Source of the DNA: Phoronis australis | Taxonomy: Eukaryota; Phoronida; Phoronidae | DNA length: 64,000 nt | Assembly: GCA_002633005.1 (NCBI GenBank) | Contig: NMRA01000059.1 | Coordinates: 833,150-897,149, forward strand | Reading direction: 5' to 3' | Translations under genes and position numbers: made by a program | In this document: piece by piece, positions 35,501 through 45,559 of the stretch | Layout of the letters: each line of letters begins with the position of its first letter | Numbering within the stretch: position 1 is the first letter of the stretch | Notes under the pieces: generated by a model | Database searches by the model: none | What the model was told of the DNA's origin: nothing | The model's input: the letters and a program-made list of their open reading frames with translations, nothing else

Positions 35501-38500
35501 TAATCGGTCTATATCCACATGGCGTCTTAAACGGTTGACCTCACCTTGCCGAGAGGTGTCGCGTTAACCTGTGAGGAAGGTGAGTAACGACGCAGCGACG
35601 TTAGTGGTTCGTCTGCAGAGCGAATGCCGCTATATTGCGGTGCATCGTTCCCTCTTGTCCGAACTATGAAGCTGCAAAGAAAGCGGGTATACCGTTTTTT
35701 CGACTTCCTCGAGAGCCCGAAATGCTTAGGAAGTGGCTCGCGGTAGTGAAGAATGAAAAGTACGCTGTTAATAGCAAGTATGAGGCCGTGAAACATCTCC
35801 GTGTCTGTGGCTCGGGCGATAATTCTCCAATGTCCACTCGGGCTCTAGATAACGGGGGATAACGACTTCGCCATGTAATAATCTATATTTGTGTTCGTGA
35901 TGTCCAGTCCGCGGGTTCCGAGCAACTGGCGGGGAGTAACAAGCGTTTTGTGTGTTAAGAACTGAAAAAATCGCAACTCTAAAAGTACAACACACAGCTA
36001 TGTTTCCCCGTCTGAATATCACTGAAGAATGATTAGAATTTATCACCAAACAGGCTCAAACTCCCGCGATCGACCATGGTAAATTGGCCTACTGAACTCT
36101 GTAGGCTACGGTACGTTCAAATACCTATAAATTCGTAACAGCGAAATAAAACAACAAGTTTGTTCAAGAACTCGATGTATTTGTAAGGGGTTAACATCGA
36201 ATTTTGATGACTTATTGGTGTAAACGATGAATTCAAGCGATAAGTTGACACCAGTAAGCGTGTTGTGAACGGCTGAACAGACTGAACCCATTACGTCATT
36301 GGTTAATTTCAACACCTCCGTCTACCGCTAGGTGTCAGGTAAAACAACTGAACTTGCTGTGGAACTGCTCGATCTAAATTGATACAAATTAGGTTGTTTT
36401 TGGGTGGCATTCTCTTTTAAGCCCAGTCACCTGGGCCCAGTTGCATAAAAGTTATACCCCGTATAGCAACAACGGCGTTGCATTATCACGCGTCACGTTG
36501 TTATTGTTGAACAATGCACCTGACGTCATGCAGCAATCAAACTTATCCAGCGGATGACTTTTTAAGCTTTATTCAACTCAGCCCAGGTAGCGAGATAGTC
36601 TCGTCCCCAAGCCTCAAGATGGTGTTGATCGGTTAGTCTCAAACTCGCTGGTTCCTGCTTGTCCGCTAGGTGGTAGTGAACACGCAAGTATCATTTAGTT
36701 TTACTTGGGAATTTTTTACACCGGCCTTGCTGATTGCAGGTAGCATTTTACGTAAACAATTTGGCATGACTGATGAAGGAAGCGTAAATGTGTACATAGT
36801 CTGTTATACCGATAAATCGGTGCTTAATTCATGTTCAAGAAATGCGGTTGTGCCTTTTCGGAGTGAATTTTTCTACAGTCACTGACTTTTGTTTACGATA
36901 CTGTCCTGTATTCACTCAGTATGAATAACACACTGGTTAAATCGGCCAGATGTGTGTACATCTGTATATGTATGTGCTTCAAGCACGCGGCTACTAAACC
37001 GTTACTGCAGAAACGAAATATTTGCTGCCACGTCACTGACAAGGCAAAAAAACGTTCATAGTCTGCCATTTCCTTTCTTTGTTCTAAACCTCACCAATGA
37101 CTGCCGAAGTTACATCAACCAGTGATAAATCGCATGCTACTGAATGATCAAGATACCTGGGTGTTCGTACACGTAGGTCACCAGCAAGAGCCTCAAATGG
37201 CTAAACCGATCAGCGCCATTTTGAGGCTTGGGACGAGACTGGTCTACGAGTCGGTTCACCTAGAGCTGACAAATGATGACATTTCGTGAGTCTGCTCAAA
37301 AGTAGTTCAGACAAAGAGACAGTTTACTGGAAAGGGGAGCGAAAGAGATAAAACACAGTTAAATAGAGCGAAAATAGCTGTTTAGCAATGCTGTTGATGC
37401 CCGATTTTTCAACAATTAAATGATGCTATGCTTTCTGCCACACTGTGGGCAGATAATCTTACCGCATCTAATTGTATATGCTAATGTTGGCTTACTAAAT
37501 GTTTTTAAGCCTAAAGAATATACGTACGTCACAATTTTTATTTCGGCAAATACGAAGCAATTATCATGTTGCTAGAGGGCCTACCGAGGATTTTTATTAT
37601 TCTGAAGTGACTTTGAGTCCAAAAAGAGAACTCATGGGGCTCTTTTGGAAACATTGTCTAGGCCTACAAGCAGCACCCTCATTCCGTCGTGGGCTTCAAA
37701 AACATATTGTAGGAGGGTATATCGTGTTCTGGCACAGCGTCACAGTTGGAAGACCCTGTGAAAGGGTGATAAATGACATGCAAAAACCCGTGTACGAGCA
37801 TGCCACAGTTAGGGTGTCGTTAGTCGTAAACATATGGGTCTAATTTTGCAAAAAGTTTCAAGTCCAGATAGAGTTCCGTAGACCCAAGAAGGAAGCTAGT
37901 GTGATCACGCGCTTCGCTTTACATGCATGACCGTCGCTACTTCGATTTTTATGGTCTCACGGTTCACTGAATATAGTTTATGAAGGTGATCGTGAAGCGT
38001 GGATGTGAGCAAGGCTAAATAAAACGATACGTTGTTACAGAAAACGTAGCGATGCATTCTCATGACGCGCGTGCTTTCGACTTTCTCACATGTAGCTAGA
38101 CCGCGGGTAGCCCAAGACCTTCAACAAAACGAGCCATTGTTCGGAACTGAGGTGGAAAATGATGCCTTGTTACCTTGATGGTATTAGAAAACAAGAATTC
38201 GTGTAGAATGCGTTTTAGCCTTGTAGCAGTAGCAGCAAGCCACAAAGGTATACCTCAGTAGACGCGTTTGCCAACGTCAATCAAACGAAGTGTCCGAATT
38301 GTATTTTCCAAGCAATCGGAAAGACGTTCGGTTAATCAATGTCAAACTGTATTGCAAGATCTTTTCACAGTGCCACAGTGTCCTTCGTACCACTGCGAAA
38401 GACTGTACGTCTGTAAGAGGGGGGTGCCACTTCAATCGAGGCAATTTAAATATAACAGAGGTCCGACGACATTTCATTTGATACTGAAATTTGAATTAAT

Positions 38501-41500
38501 TTAGCGGTCTTTTTAACGGCCGAAATCGACAAAATGATATCTTGCTTACTTTTTCGATATAATGTGATCGAAATGCACACATTCCCGAGAGAGCTATTTG
38601 GAACCTCGTTTCCGAAAAAACACCATTGCTCTTTTTGGTGATGGTTCAGTGAGAGTCACGGAATGGAAAACGCAAAGCTTCATATTGTCGCAAATGAGTC
38701 CGTTCGGAGTTTTATTTGTTAGAGATAAAGAGAATACAGCTCTGGGACAAATACTGCTTTGGCCTCTCGCGGGGACGCGTCTATTATTTTTCAGGGAGTA
38801 TGTGAGGTGAACAACGTAAAGAAACGTATACGAACTCGTTCTCCAGGGCTTCCGGGCAATCCGCTTTCTCCTGGCAATCCCTAAAATGGAAAACGGCACA
38901 CGTCAAAGAACTTGAGTTCAGACAAATAAGGAATTTTTAAACAAGTTATTATTAGCGGTTGCTGAGACAACCAAATGGGAATTTGTACATGTGCATTTGA
39001 TGGCTGTCGATTATGGGACCCCTGAGTTATGTTTAAAAAGTTGAAATACTGTTTTAATAAAGTCGTATCCAAAATTACGACGTGTCCTAAAGAGACATTG
39101 CTAATTTAACTTAGTATTCGAATGAAATAAAAGATCTGCTTTATATCTTGCTTAGAAAAATCCATATGATTGAAACAGGTGTTCGTGCTGAAGTAACGTG
39201 GGACCTATTTTCCAGTTTAATCTTGGTTTAACCGAACTTGGGATTTAAAGCCTTAATGCGCCCGCTAACGGCGACTTTCGATGTCAAATTCTCTAACTGT
39301 TGAATTCAAACACTTACTGTTCTGAAACTGTTCCCATATTGTAATTTACTGAGGTTAGAAGTAATTCCTGGTTTTGGGAAACTGACAAGACTGCAATTCA
39401 AATTCGCTGGTCGTCATTGATTGCGTTCCAAGTCGCTTACGAAAAGTTTGGGCTTAAGTTTCCTGTGTTTAGTCGCCTACGCAAAGGCCGTAAACGTTTA
39501 GCCTGTTGTGAACTGGAAAACCTCAGCTCAGTTAACTTACGCATCAATAAAGTCTGCCGCAGACTTTGACCGATTTACACATGTGGTTGTACTTACGCGT
39601 GCACCCTGAGGGCCTCGCTCTCCGTCAAATCCTGGCAAACCCGGGTCACCGGGTGCACCCTGAGGCCCCTCCGCTCCAGGAGAACCAGCGAAGCCACGCT
39701 GCCCGGGATCACCGGCAGGACCTTGCGGACCCTACATGAGAACAAGGATATTAAAAACGAACAATCTCAAGTGATTTCCTAGTTGCTGAAGACTTGATTT
39801 CGGGTTCTGTTGCCGTAAAAGTCAAAGCATAATATTATAATAACCGATTTCGTCCAATGTCATGTTCAACATTTGGAGAGCATCAAAGAATACAAGCCTG
39901 AAGACTGCACGTTAAAATCAGAGCTAGAAACTTCTGATATATTAAATCTCACTTAAAACTTAGGAGATAGACAAATGGAAAATAGCCAATGTAAAATAAA
40001 TAAGCGAAAATGAGTGGAATTCGTTTACAAATTTTAGAAATGCCGTGGTTTTCATAGACGTCATGGCGGCTTGCACTCAAAAGCGTCTTATTGGTCTTTA
40101 ACTACACAGTACGTAGGTGAACTAGAATGACGTCACTTGCCTCTTCGCCTTTAACGCCCTCGCATTGACAGTTGCTTCGTTGGCATTTCCCAAGTTCCTG
40201 AAACGCAATAAGATCAATTTGAGGGTCCTGCCTTACTAAAATGCAATAACTTTACGAAATAGAGCTCTGGTTTCTGTTTACCTGTACGCCGCCTCTCATT
40301 TCCATGAGAAAACCGTGTATCCCAGTAGTTTGAGCTCCGGGCTCCCGTTTGGGAGACGCGGGTTCGACTCCCAGCTTTACTGACTGACAATCGAGAATTG
40401 CACAAAAGTATCTCCTACTCCTCTGAGCTCGGTCTTCCGGCCTGGTGAATATGTGCGAGGAAATTAATGAGAACCAGGATATAATGCGAAAGCGGTTTCC
40501 GGTGCTGTGGTCATATTTACAAAAAAAATCCATGAAAGATACGTGTACTTCTGTACGTTTGTGTGCCTCAAGAGCTTGGTCGTCCAGGCATATTTATCAT
40601 TTATCGCCGCCACCTTTACCACGATAACAAACCGCATAAAGTGACAATATATTGAACCAAAAGTATTTCATATGGTAAAATGAATTCGTTATACAGCCCA
40701 TATAAGCAGAATAAGACGATCGTGCACAATTTTGCAATCTGAGAACAGATGTTGCAAATGGAGACCCTGAAGTAAGGTAAAACTACTGAGGTACAACATA
40801 TTCAACAGATGTTGCAAATGGAGACCTTGAAGTAAGGTAAAACTACTGAGGTACAACATATTCAACATAGTCCAAAAGTTCGCTTTGCCGCTGCCACTTT
40901 GACACCCCTGAAGTAGTTGTCTCTCAAGTTGGAAAGGCCCTCAAAAAACAGTAAATGAGCAATTATTGTGTGTGACTGCCATCTACACTAACAAATTTTC
41001 GCCACTTGCATCCCCCCTCGGCAGGAGAGGCCCACAAAGAACTTGAAATATCCTTTTTTATTTGTTTTTGACCTTGCATTCTGAGACGGGAGATATTTTA
41101 GCCATTCTTCAAGTGTGAAGCAACAAAGCGAAATGTGACATTTAATACCTGGTTACCCTTGTCGTGTCAGTCGTTTTGTTTACCGTAACTCTTAACATTG
41201 AACTATGTGTGAACTTCACATGAACGAATCTTAATGACAAAGATGTGCACGTTGGACAAAATCAGAAGCTAGAATCTTTTAGTTTTAAGCAAACCTGAAT
41301 CATTCTATAAGTCAGCTGAAAGTCACTGCAGAATGCCTTGGTCTGAACTGTAGATTTACGGAGAGTAATTTGACGAAAGTAACACAAGAGTTCCGATGTT
41401 ACTTTTACAAAATCAACACAATCCTAAAACACGAAGTGATCCTTAAAACCCACGTGTTTTAAAACACGAAAATATAACAACTTTTCATCCTATCTTAAGA

Positions 41501-43381
41501 GACCGGTGACTACGCATGATCGCAATTTCAAGAGTATTTGAATGTCTCTCAACCAACGGCTCAGTAAGCGCTGGTATAATGTACAAACATACTTGAATAC
41601 TGGTTTTCAGTGTTTGACAGGCGCTTTGCTACGCTCAAGTTTAGTCAAGCAACGTTGCAATTGCAATGTTCCACAGCAATACATTCGATCACGTGGATAT
41701 CGGCAAAGACTTCATACTTGTACCGGTGTATCGTAAACATACCTTACTCAAAAACTCCTTAAATGTCTCCAGTTGGCGCAGTCGTCTCTTTGATGTTTTC
41801 CTTGACTTTCCAGCTGAACAAACAAAATATTAGAATTACAAAACATTCGAATGAAAAAAACATTGCATTTTTCGCATGCAGTTGGATTTCACTGTCAGTG
41901 GATAACAATAGAACTTTGGCGTATGATAAAGGAAGCGTTTTATTGGATAACAATAAAAATTCAGTATCTGACGAAGACTTTTTTGCATCGAAAATGGTAG
42001 AATTACGCTTCTAGCGTTGGATGAAAATGAAATAAAGTTTCTGACAACAAGTACCTCACATTGAAAATCGACAAAACGTATGTTCTGATGGAGAAAGTCT
42101 TTCACTGCATAGCCATAGATATCAGACCTTTCACAAAATTCGATCCAAGATGAATTCTTGTTTCACATCTGCTGATATCATGGTGCTAACGAGATACTGC
42201 TTAGCGGGGACCCGCTCTGGTGTGTAGCGGGGACACCACTCTGGTGTGTAGCGGGGACACCACTCTGGTGTGTAGCGGGGACACCGCTCTGGTGTGTGCG
42301 GCCTCGAAATGCTTTCCACGCTCAAAGCAAAAGCATCGGAAAGATCCAAGATGGTAATTGCATTGCACTTCTCTGCTAAGTTGGGAAACTCGCACGAAGG
42401 TACTTACAATGTACTACTGAGTGATGAAATATCGAAAAGTTGATAATGCATAATGTTAGCATTCGTTTTCATGGCTATCTGCATTATGCCGTAAAGAAAG
42501 AATAATGGTTTCATATTTCTCATGACATTTAATAAATCAACGCTGTTTTGCATGTTTAGTAAACAAAATGCAATAGACAAAATACATCTGCTTGAACGGG
42601 CATATATTGATTCGCCGTGTACATTCGCATAAATGTAGAGCAGCGAGTGCTTTTAGTGTTTCAAACGTAAAAGTATTAAGAATAGGCTGGTTAGATTGAG
42701 AGTTGGTTGTCCCATCCAGGAGCCTCTCACTCGTCCGAAGATGCACTAGTACGAAGGTGCAGAAATCTGAAGGAGCACTAGTCCGAAGGTCAACCAAAAA
42801 GGGGTATCTGAGCCATAAAACACTAAAATGCAATTTTGCCGGCATTCTACGAAACTCAGTGATGTGTCCAGTAACCATCGCGAGTACCTAATCAGTGGCT
42901 GTGCTAAAAAAGCCTCAGTTTGAAACTTTGGGCGAACGGCAAAATTCACTTCCGAAAAAAATCACTTCCGTGCGTCATCTTTCGTTGACACAAGTTTTTA
43001 CAAATTTAATGATCCATAATTCGCGATCAACAATGGTACTATCCACTTCGATTTCTATCATAACGAAAGCTTCCGGTAGGTGTTGAGAACAAAGTATTGT
43101 CTTCGGTGTCGCACGATTGCAAACGTAGTAATATGTTTGAAAATGTCTAGAGATTGTTTTCAGGGATAATCCAAGGACTTACGGAAGATTCATGTACAGA
43201 GTAACATGCACGGACTAGTACCTTCGGACTAGTGTCATTTTGGACTACTGCAATTGGAGACATTTAATGAAATAACCATATTTTGTCTTACTAAACAATT
43301 TGCAGATTATAATTCACAACTGTGCTTACCTAGCGCATACGCCAAAAAACAAATGGCTAACACCCACACGAAGGCTTTCAT
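26248..43381 (-). CDS. Short collagen IV-like chain with NC1 domain
   Basis: Fourteen coding exons join in phase into 715 codons plus stop. Exons from 5' to 3': 43381-43330, 41813-41743, 40197-40141, 39731-39597, 38880-38836, 35323-35198, 34238-34131, 33507-33432, 31362-31310, 30337-30265, 29470-28847, 27996-27835, 27619-27333, 26526-26248. Residues 1-18 are a signal peptide (cleavage likely after ALA). Residues 19-41 are basic. C-x4-C-x-C then GVKG at 46-58 resembles the 7S start of collagen IV. Residues 55-473 are Gly-X-Y with brief interruptions. The rest is an NC1 domain with two C4 repeats and 12 cysteines. The product should be secreted, trimerise through NC1 and form a basement-membrane-like or exoskeletal matrix. 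An RGD lies in the helix at 372-374. Normal collagen IV chains are about 1,700 residues, so this is a short form, close to the SSCC-related family. Further small in-phase exons cannot be excluded. Confidence 0.92.
27333..27619 (-). CDS. Collagen exon 13: centre of NC1
   Basis: 287 bases. [29 protein letters not shown] and [18 protein letters not shown] complete the first C4 repeat and open the second, through WDGFSFVM, where it ends at ttatg|gtgagt in phase 0. The first-repeat loop that carries the sulfilimine methionine in vertebrate NC1 reads [13 protein letters not shown] here, with no Met. Confidence 0.95.
27835..27996 (-). CDS. Collagen exon 12: start of NC1
   Basis: 162 bases beginning two codon bases after tttctcag. 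[20 protein letters not shown] then [15 protein letters not shown] correspond to the FLFTRHSQ...P.CP.....WxGYSLL opening of the first C4 repeat. It ends GAC CTG G|gtaaga. Confidence 0.93.
28175..28306 (-). CDS. Candidate cassette exon before NC1
   Basis: An open 132-base block sits between acceptor taccggccgcag and donor ttacaag|gtaagg. It is phase 1 at both ends, so it could be included or skipped without changing frame. It encodes a non-collagenous peptide with three cysteines (HCKSS..., NCTCERL). The composition is unlike the rest of the gene and I find no homologous domain, so it may be chance. Confidence 0.3.
28847..29470 (-). CDS. Collagen exon 11: long Gly-X-Y exon
   Basis: 624 bases, half of the helix, phase 1 at both ends. 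One- to three-residue interruptions occur ([45 protein letters not shown]), typical of collagen IV rather than fibrillar collagens. GERGDPG places an RGD at 29145-29153. Acceptor gtcattttag, donor ccaa|gtgagt. Confidence 0.95.
29471..30264. other. Collagen intron, nothing recognised
   Basis: AT-rich intron. Near 29998, gggcctgttccgttgag resembles ends of small TIR elements, but no partner end was found. Confidence 0.4.
30265..30337 (-). CDS. Collagen exon 10
   Basis: 73 bases, [20 protein letters not shown] then QGPP, acceptor tttctacgcag, donor ccag|gtgagc in phase 1. Confidence 0.93.
31310..31362 (-). CDS. Collagen exon 9
   Basis: 53 bases, entry phase 1 and exit phase 0. With the split glycine it reads [18 protein letters not shown]. 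Acceptor ttacttttcag, donor ttccg|gtaggc. Confidence 0.9.
31528..31755 (+). mobile_element. tRNA-derived SINE in collagen intron
   Basis: Starting at ggcagtgtgacctagcgtg, the segment is collinear with the minus-strand copy at 63612-63827. Shared blocks are gtgtgacctag.gtg, gacccttgag, ctagctcctcag.tcggtttta, ggtgatcagtgcaat and cggcctgcg. It is inserted antisense to the collagen gene. Confidence 0.75.
31756..33431. other. Collagen intron, nothing recognised
   Basis: No coding signal. Around 33060-33180 the motif acgtaccatgattggcgtag, then atgacgtaatatccca, is mirrored by tgggatattatttcatctac, then gtcactctcggtacg. This is an inverted repeat of about 35 bases spanning about 115 bases, probably a small palindromic element. 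Confidence 0.5.
33432..33507 (-). CDS. Collagen exon 8
   Basis: 76 bases, [20 protein letters not shown] onward, with a one-residue interruption at PANG. It exits in phase 1 at ccag|gtgaga. Confidence 0.93.
33845..33915. repeat. Imperfect (aat/gat) microsatellite
   Basis: Runs of taa, tga and tag triplets within a collagen intron. Confidence 0.8.
34131..34238 (-). CDS. Collagen exon 7: Gly-X-Y with GCDG cysteine
   Basis: 108 bases, 12 triplets in register, ending [13 protein letters not shown] lone cysteine in G-C-x-G-x-K is also found in the N-terminal helix of collagen IV alpha chains. Donor gccaag|gtcagt. Confidence 0.93.
35198..35323 (-). CDS. Collagen exon 6: 14 Gly-X-Y triplets
   Basis: 126 bases in phase 0, from [10 protein letters not shown] to GPPGLDGFR, acceptor gatgttttag and donor tttcgc|gtgagt. 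Confidence 0.95.
35457..36420 (+). mobile_element. P-element-like THAP transposon, copy A
   Basis: Terminal inverted repeats ttaaaggagaatgccaccc and (inverted) ttaaaagagaatgccaccc bound 964 bp within a collagen intron, antisense to the gene. The interior has one THAP-domain remnant and no transposase core. Copy B at 19988-21423 is homologous end to end. I see no clear 8-bp target duplication. Confidence 0.85.
35632..35808 (+). pseudogene. THAP domain remnant in transposon copy A
   Basis: The frame reads (I)[18 protein letters not shown], then [20 protein letters not shown], and ends HLRVC. C-x4-C, F-x-x-P and the Trp of a THAP domain are present. The position of the ATG in copy B is ATA here, and the C-x2-H half-site is cut after VC, so a functional zinc site cannot form. 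Confidence 0.8.
36596..37242. mobile_element. TIR element in collagen intron
   Basis: The left end gtctcgtccccaagcctcaa, continuing gatggtgttgatcggttag, is mirrored on the right by ctaaaccgatcagcgccatt, continuing ttgaggcttgggacgagac. The inverted repeats are about 55 bases with a few mismatches. The 0.65-kb element has no transposase. Confidence 0.8.
37243..38835. other. Collagen intron with unassigned plus-strand frames
   Basis: Open frames at 37499-37843 and 38268-38504 (+) run antisense to the collagen gene. Neither has a recognisable domain or splice partners; I treat them as chance. Confidence 0.4.
38836..38880 (-). CDS. Collagen exon 5: five Gly-X-Y triplets
   Basis: Exactly 45 bases, [15 protein letters not shown], with acceptor ccattttag. 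The donor is a weak gaacga|gttcgt. The alternative gtatac four bases on would break the phase. Confidence 0.85.
39597..39731 (-). CDS. Collagen exon 4: 15 Gly-X-Y triplets
   Basis: 135 bases in phase 0 at both ends, acceptor cccatgtag-like (tcatgtag|ggt) and donor gcacgc|gtaagt. The repeat is uninterrupted, from [10 protein letters not shown] to GERGPQGAR. Confidence 0.95.
39732..40140 (-). other. Collagen intron 3, putative GC-AG type
   Basis: The 5' end reads gcaagt after gaagag and the 3' end reads catgtag. AG|GCAAGT is the typical context of GC-AG introns. No GT donor in the neighbourhood preserves both frame and Gly-X-Y register. Confidence 0.7.
40141..40197 (-). CDS. Collagen exon 3: 7S-like cysteine cluster
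   Basis: The peptide [19 protein letters not shown] matches the pattern at the start of the collagen IV 7S domain (Cys-x-Cys-x-GVKG). The acceptor is gcgtttcag. The only donor that keeps both the frame and the Gly-X-Y register is gaagag|gcaagt, a GC donor. Confidence 0.85.
40314..40390 (+). mobile_element. tRNA-like segment, probably SINE head
   Basis: The sequence has a box-B-like gcgggttcgactccc preceded by a short arm (gctcccgtttgggagac) and a possible box A (tagtttgagctccgg). No complete cloverleaf with acceptor stem can be drawn, so a SINE or tRNA relic is more likely than a gene. Confidence 0.4.
40744..40867. repeat. 60-bp direct duplication
   Basis: Two units beginning aacagatgttgcaaatggag differ at one visible position (ccctg against ccttg). 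This is a recent tandem duplication inside the collagen gene. Confidence 0.95.
41743..41813 (-). CDS. Collagen exon 2: basic N-terminal segment
   Basis: The acceptor tttgtttgttcag and donor gtaag|gtatgt bracket 71 bases. Entry phase 1 and exit phase 0 are exactly what is needed to connect exon 1 to exon 3. The peptide [20 protein letters not shown] followed by LSK is strongly basic and probably helical. Support comes from splice signals and phase, not from homology. Confidence 0.65.
42202..42296. repeat. 24-bp minisatellite, four units
   Basis: The unit tagcggggacaccactctgg tgtg is repeated four times; the first is 23 bp. It lies in collagen intron 1. On the minus strand it would read a YTPEWCPR repeat, but there is no sign that it is translated. 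Confidence 0.95.
42297..43329. other. Collagen intron 1, short motif cluster
   Basis: The motif actagt(c)cgaaggt and variants recurs at about 42729, 42746 and 42779, and in inverted form at 43209-43230. It is a scattered or decayed minisatellite. Confidence 0.5.
43330..43381 (-). CDS. Collagen exon 1: signal peptide
   Basis: [17 protein letters not shown] is a short basic start followed by a hydrophobic core. The exon ends after one base of the next codon at ctag|gtaagc, a good donor. With exon 2 the split codon gives Ala, creating an A-x-A cleavage site. Confidence 0.85.
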
Positions 43382-43420
43382 CTTAACTGTGCGACGGGGC
43401 CAAGCACAACTGAAACGACA

Positions 43421-43431
43421 TAATATATTTA
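43421..43431 (-). promoter_or_regulatory. TATA-like element upstream of collagen gene
   Basis: The minus strand reads TAAATATATTA, 40 to 50 bases upstream of the ATG, with an initiator-like TTTCAGTT between. If used, the 5' UTR is very short. Spacing to the initiator is tighter than usual, so the call is tentative. Confidence 0.35.
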
Positions 43432-45559
43432 GGCTTGTAACGCCCAAGCTTTATTTCCGCACCAAGCAGGGCAGCGTTCCCTAGACACGAGAAACCAGCA
43501 AAACTTCGAGATATCGCCATGCCTTACAAGTTAAGTACGTAGCTGCACTAGCTGTCTTCACGAGTCTCTTACGGCCACGGAACGCAACCCCAGGACACGT
43601 CAAAGGCAATTTGCTTGAGCACCCTTGATCATTCGTCAGTGTCTCGCGTGCGCATGCGGCGCCGTGCTGTGGTGACAGACACAAATTACAAACGCGCGGC
43701 ACCAAGAAGACACTGTGGAAATCACTTGACAAGAAAACAAGGAAAGTGTCAAGATCTGGCCTGAAGCAAAGGCAGAGAATAGCACAATGTATACATTTCA
43801 ATGAGATTTTGGAATTTCAATAGATTAAAAATACTAATCATTTGTAACAACTGTTGTGCTCTTTATACTTAATCGGCCATAAACCCGCGTTTCGCACAAG
43901 AAGCGATTTTTATCTATACCACTTTCTACTCAAAAAATGATTTCCGCTTCTTCCTTAGTTGTGATATGATTTTTGGGCTCGGCACCAACGAACAATCAGC
44001 TCTTTCAAGACCATGCCGGAGTTCCTTAGACGTGAGAACCTCACGAAAACGCAAGATCATGTAAGACTTGGTGAGATATCGCCATCTATTGCAAACGAAG
44101 CACGTGATCACTCCAGCTACCGTCCCAAGATTCATTCTAAGTTCTAGTCCCGTTCGTATTCTCACGGTTTCAGCTACACTGTATTAAGTGGCGTAATGCC
44201 GACCTTTGTAGATAGTACATACTGGATTTATAATGAAAATGTATCTTCGAAGTGGCCGAAAGAATTCAAGCCCCATCTATTGGTATTCCATTAAAACATA
44301 ATAACCTGAACTCTGGTAAAAATGACCAACCATGCAATTACGTAGTATTCGTCGAGTATCAGATTTCTGTAATAACAGATTTTTTGTTCGTGATACTTCC
44401 TTCAGTTATACCACATGTCACAGAAGAAACAAGCGCAATTGTTCGTTGTTTATTGGCTTTAACTCTGCGTCAGTAGCTATTCCAAATAGAGATCCACAAC
44501 CACGGGAAATGTAAACAAAATTTGAATCTTGGTCATTTGTTATGGACGGAATAGTCGTGACTGGTGATTTCTAAGTTAAACGAAAAATCTCCAAAAAAAA
44601 TAAAATTGTTTCACTTTGTAACTATCAGCATGCACTTTTTAATATTCACTTTAATCCAAAAATATGAACTGAGAGTTTTTATTTAAAAAGAGCTTTGCAA
44701 ATGTTTGCATGAGTGTCATTTTCGTGATTGTGTTTGTAGTCAGGGGCATCTGTCAACCTATGTGATTGTGACATCGACTATCCAATTCCCGGACAATAGC
44801 TCGGAATGTTTTGTAAGAGGATAGACGATTTTCTTTGGCACAATGTTTGAATTTAGTGTCTATTGCATTTTATAGGATTTCTCTAGTAATGCCCTCGTAA
44901 AACGTCTATGTAAATACACGTAAAACGGCAAAGAACTCTTTGTAGCTATGACGCCTACAAGTCCAGCAAGCGCGCTTCCCGAAATACAAGTATAATACAG
45001 TGACCACTCGCCTCAGACAAGCCGAACTGGTTGGATTTTTATCTTGTTCGGATGCTGCCTAGTCAACGACTACGCCGAAAAGGCATCAAATCCGAGATAA
45101 AAACTTAAAAGAGGTTAAATAATATTAATCTGGCTGTAAACATGGCCTTTAGTATGTTTGAGTAACGATTGTTTAGTAACACTGGAGGAAATCTGAATAT
45201 GCAGAACTATTTCAAATATTTGCACAGGTTTATACGTCATTGTAGGACCAACATGTTACTCCCAGATAACATAGCCCGTGTGCCGAAGACTGTTTTCCTA
45301 TTTAACTTGGATTTCCTGGATAATTTTTTTTCTTTGCTGTTCCATTTAGGCTAGACATCGTTAATCCTATATTTAGGGGAGGTGATCGTTTGCAACCTTT
45401 GAGCATTTTTAGATATGCAAATTAAGTCCGCATTTACGTAAGATTCTATTTTTACTTATAATTTTCATACCACGCACTGCACACAGATTATTTTGATGTT
45501 TTCACCCATGTTTCCATGGTCAGCCAATTTAATAGTTCATGTTATTGGTGGATAGATCT
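43432..45559. other. Intergenic, upstream of collagen gene
   Basis: Two minus-strand frames, 43801-43481 and 44165-43926, both contain a Cys-x-x-WRYL motif and may be copies of one decayed repeat. No gene is supported. Confidence 0.4.

Noticed and set aside
37499-37843. 114-codon antisense gene in a collagen intron
   Set aside because: No domain, splice partner or promoter feature; the length is within chance expectation for 64 kb in six frames.
40314-40390. Functional tRNA gene
   Set aside because: A box B is present but no complete cloverleaf or acceptor stem can be drawn.
42131-42395. Repeat-protein frames (TPEWCPRY / THTRVVSPL)
   Set aside because: They derive from the 24-bp minisatellite within collagen intron 1.
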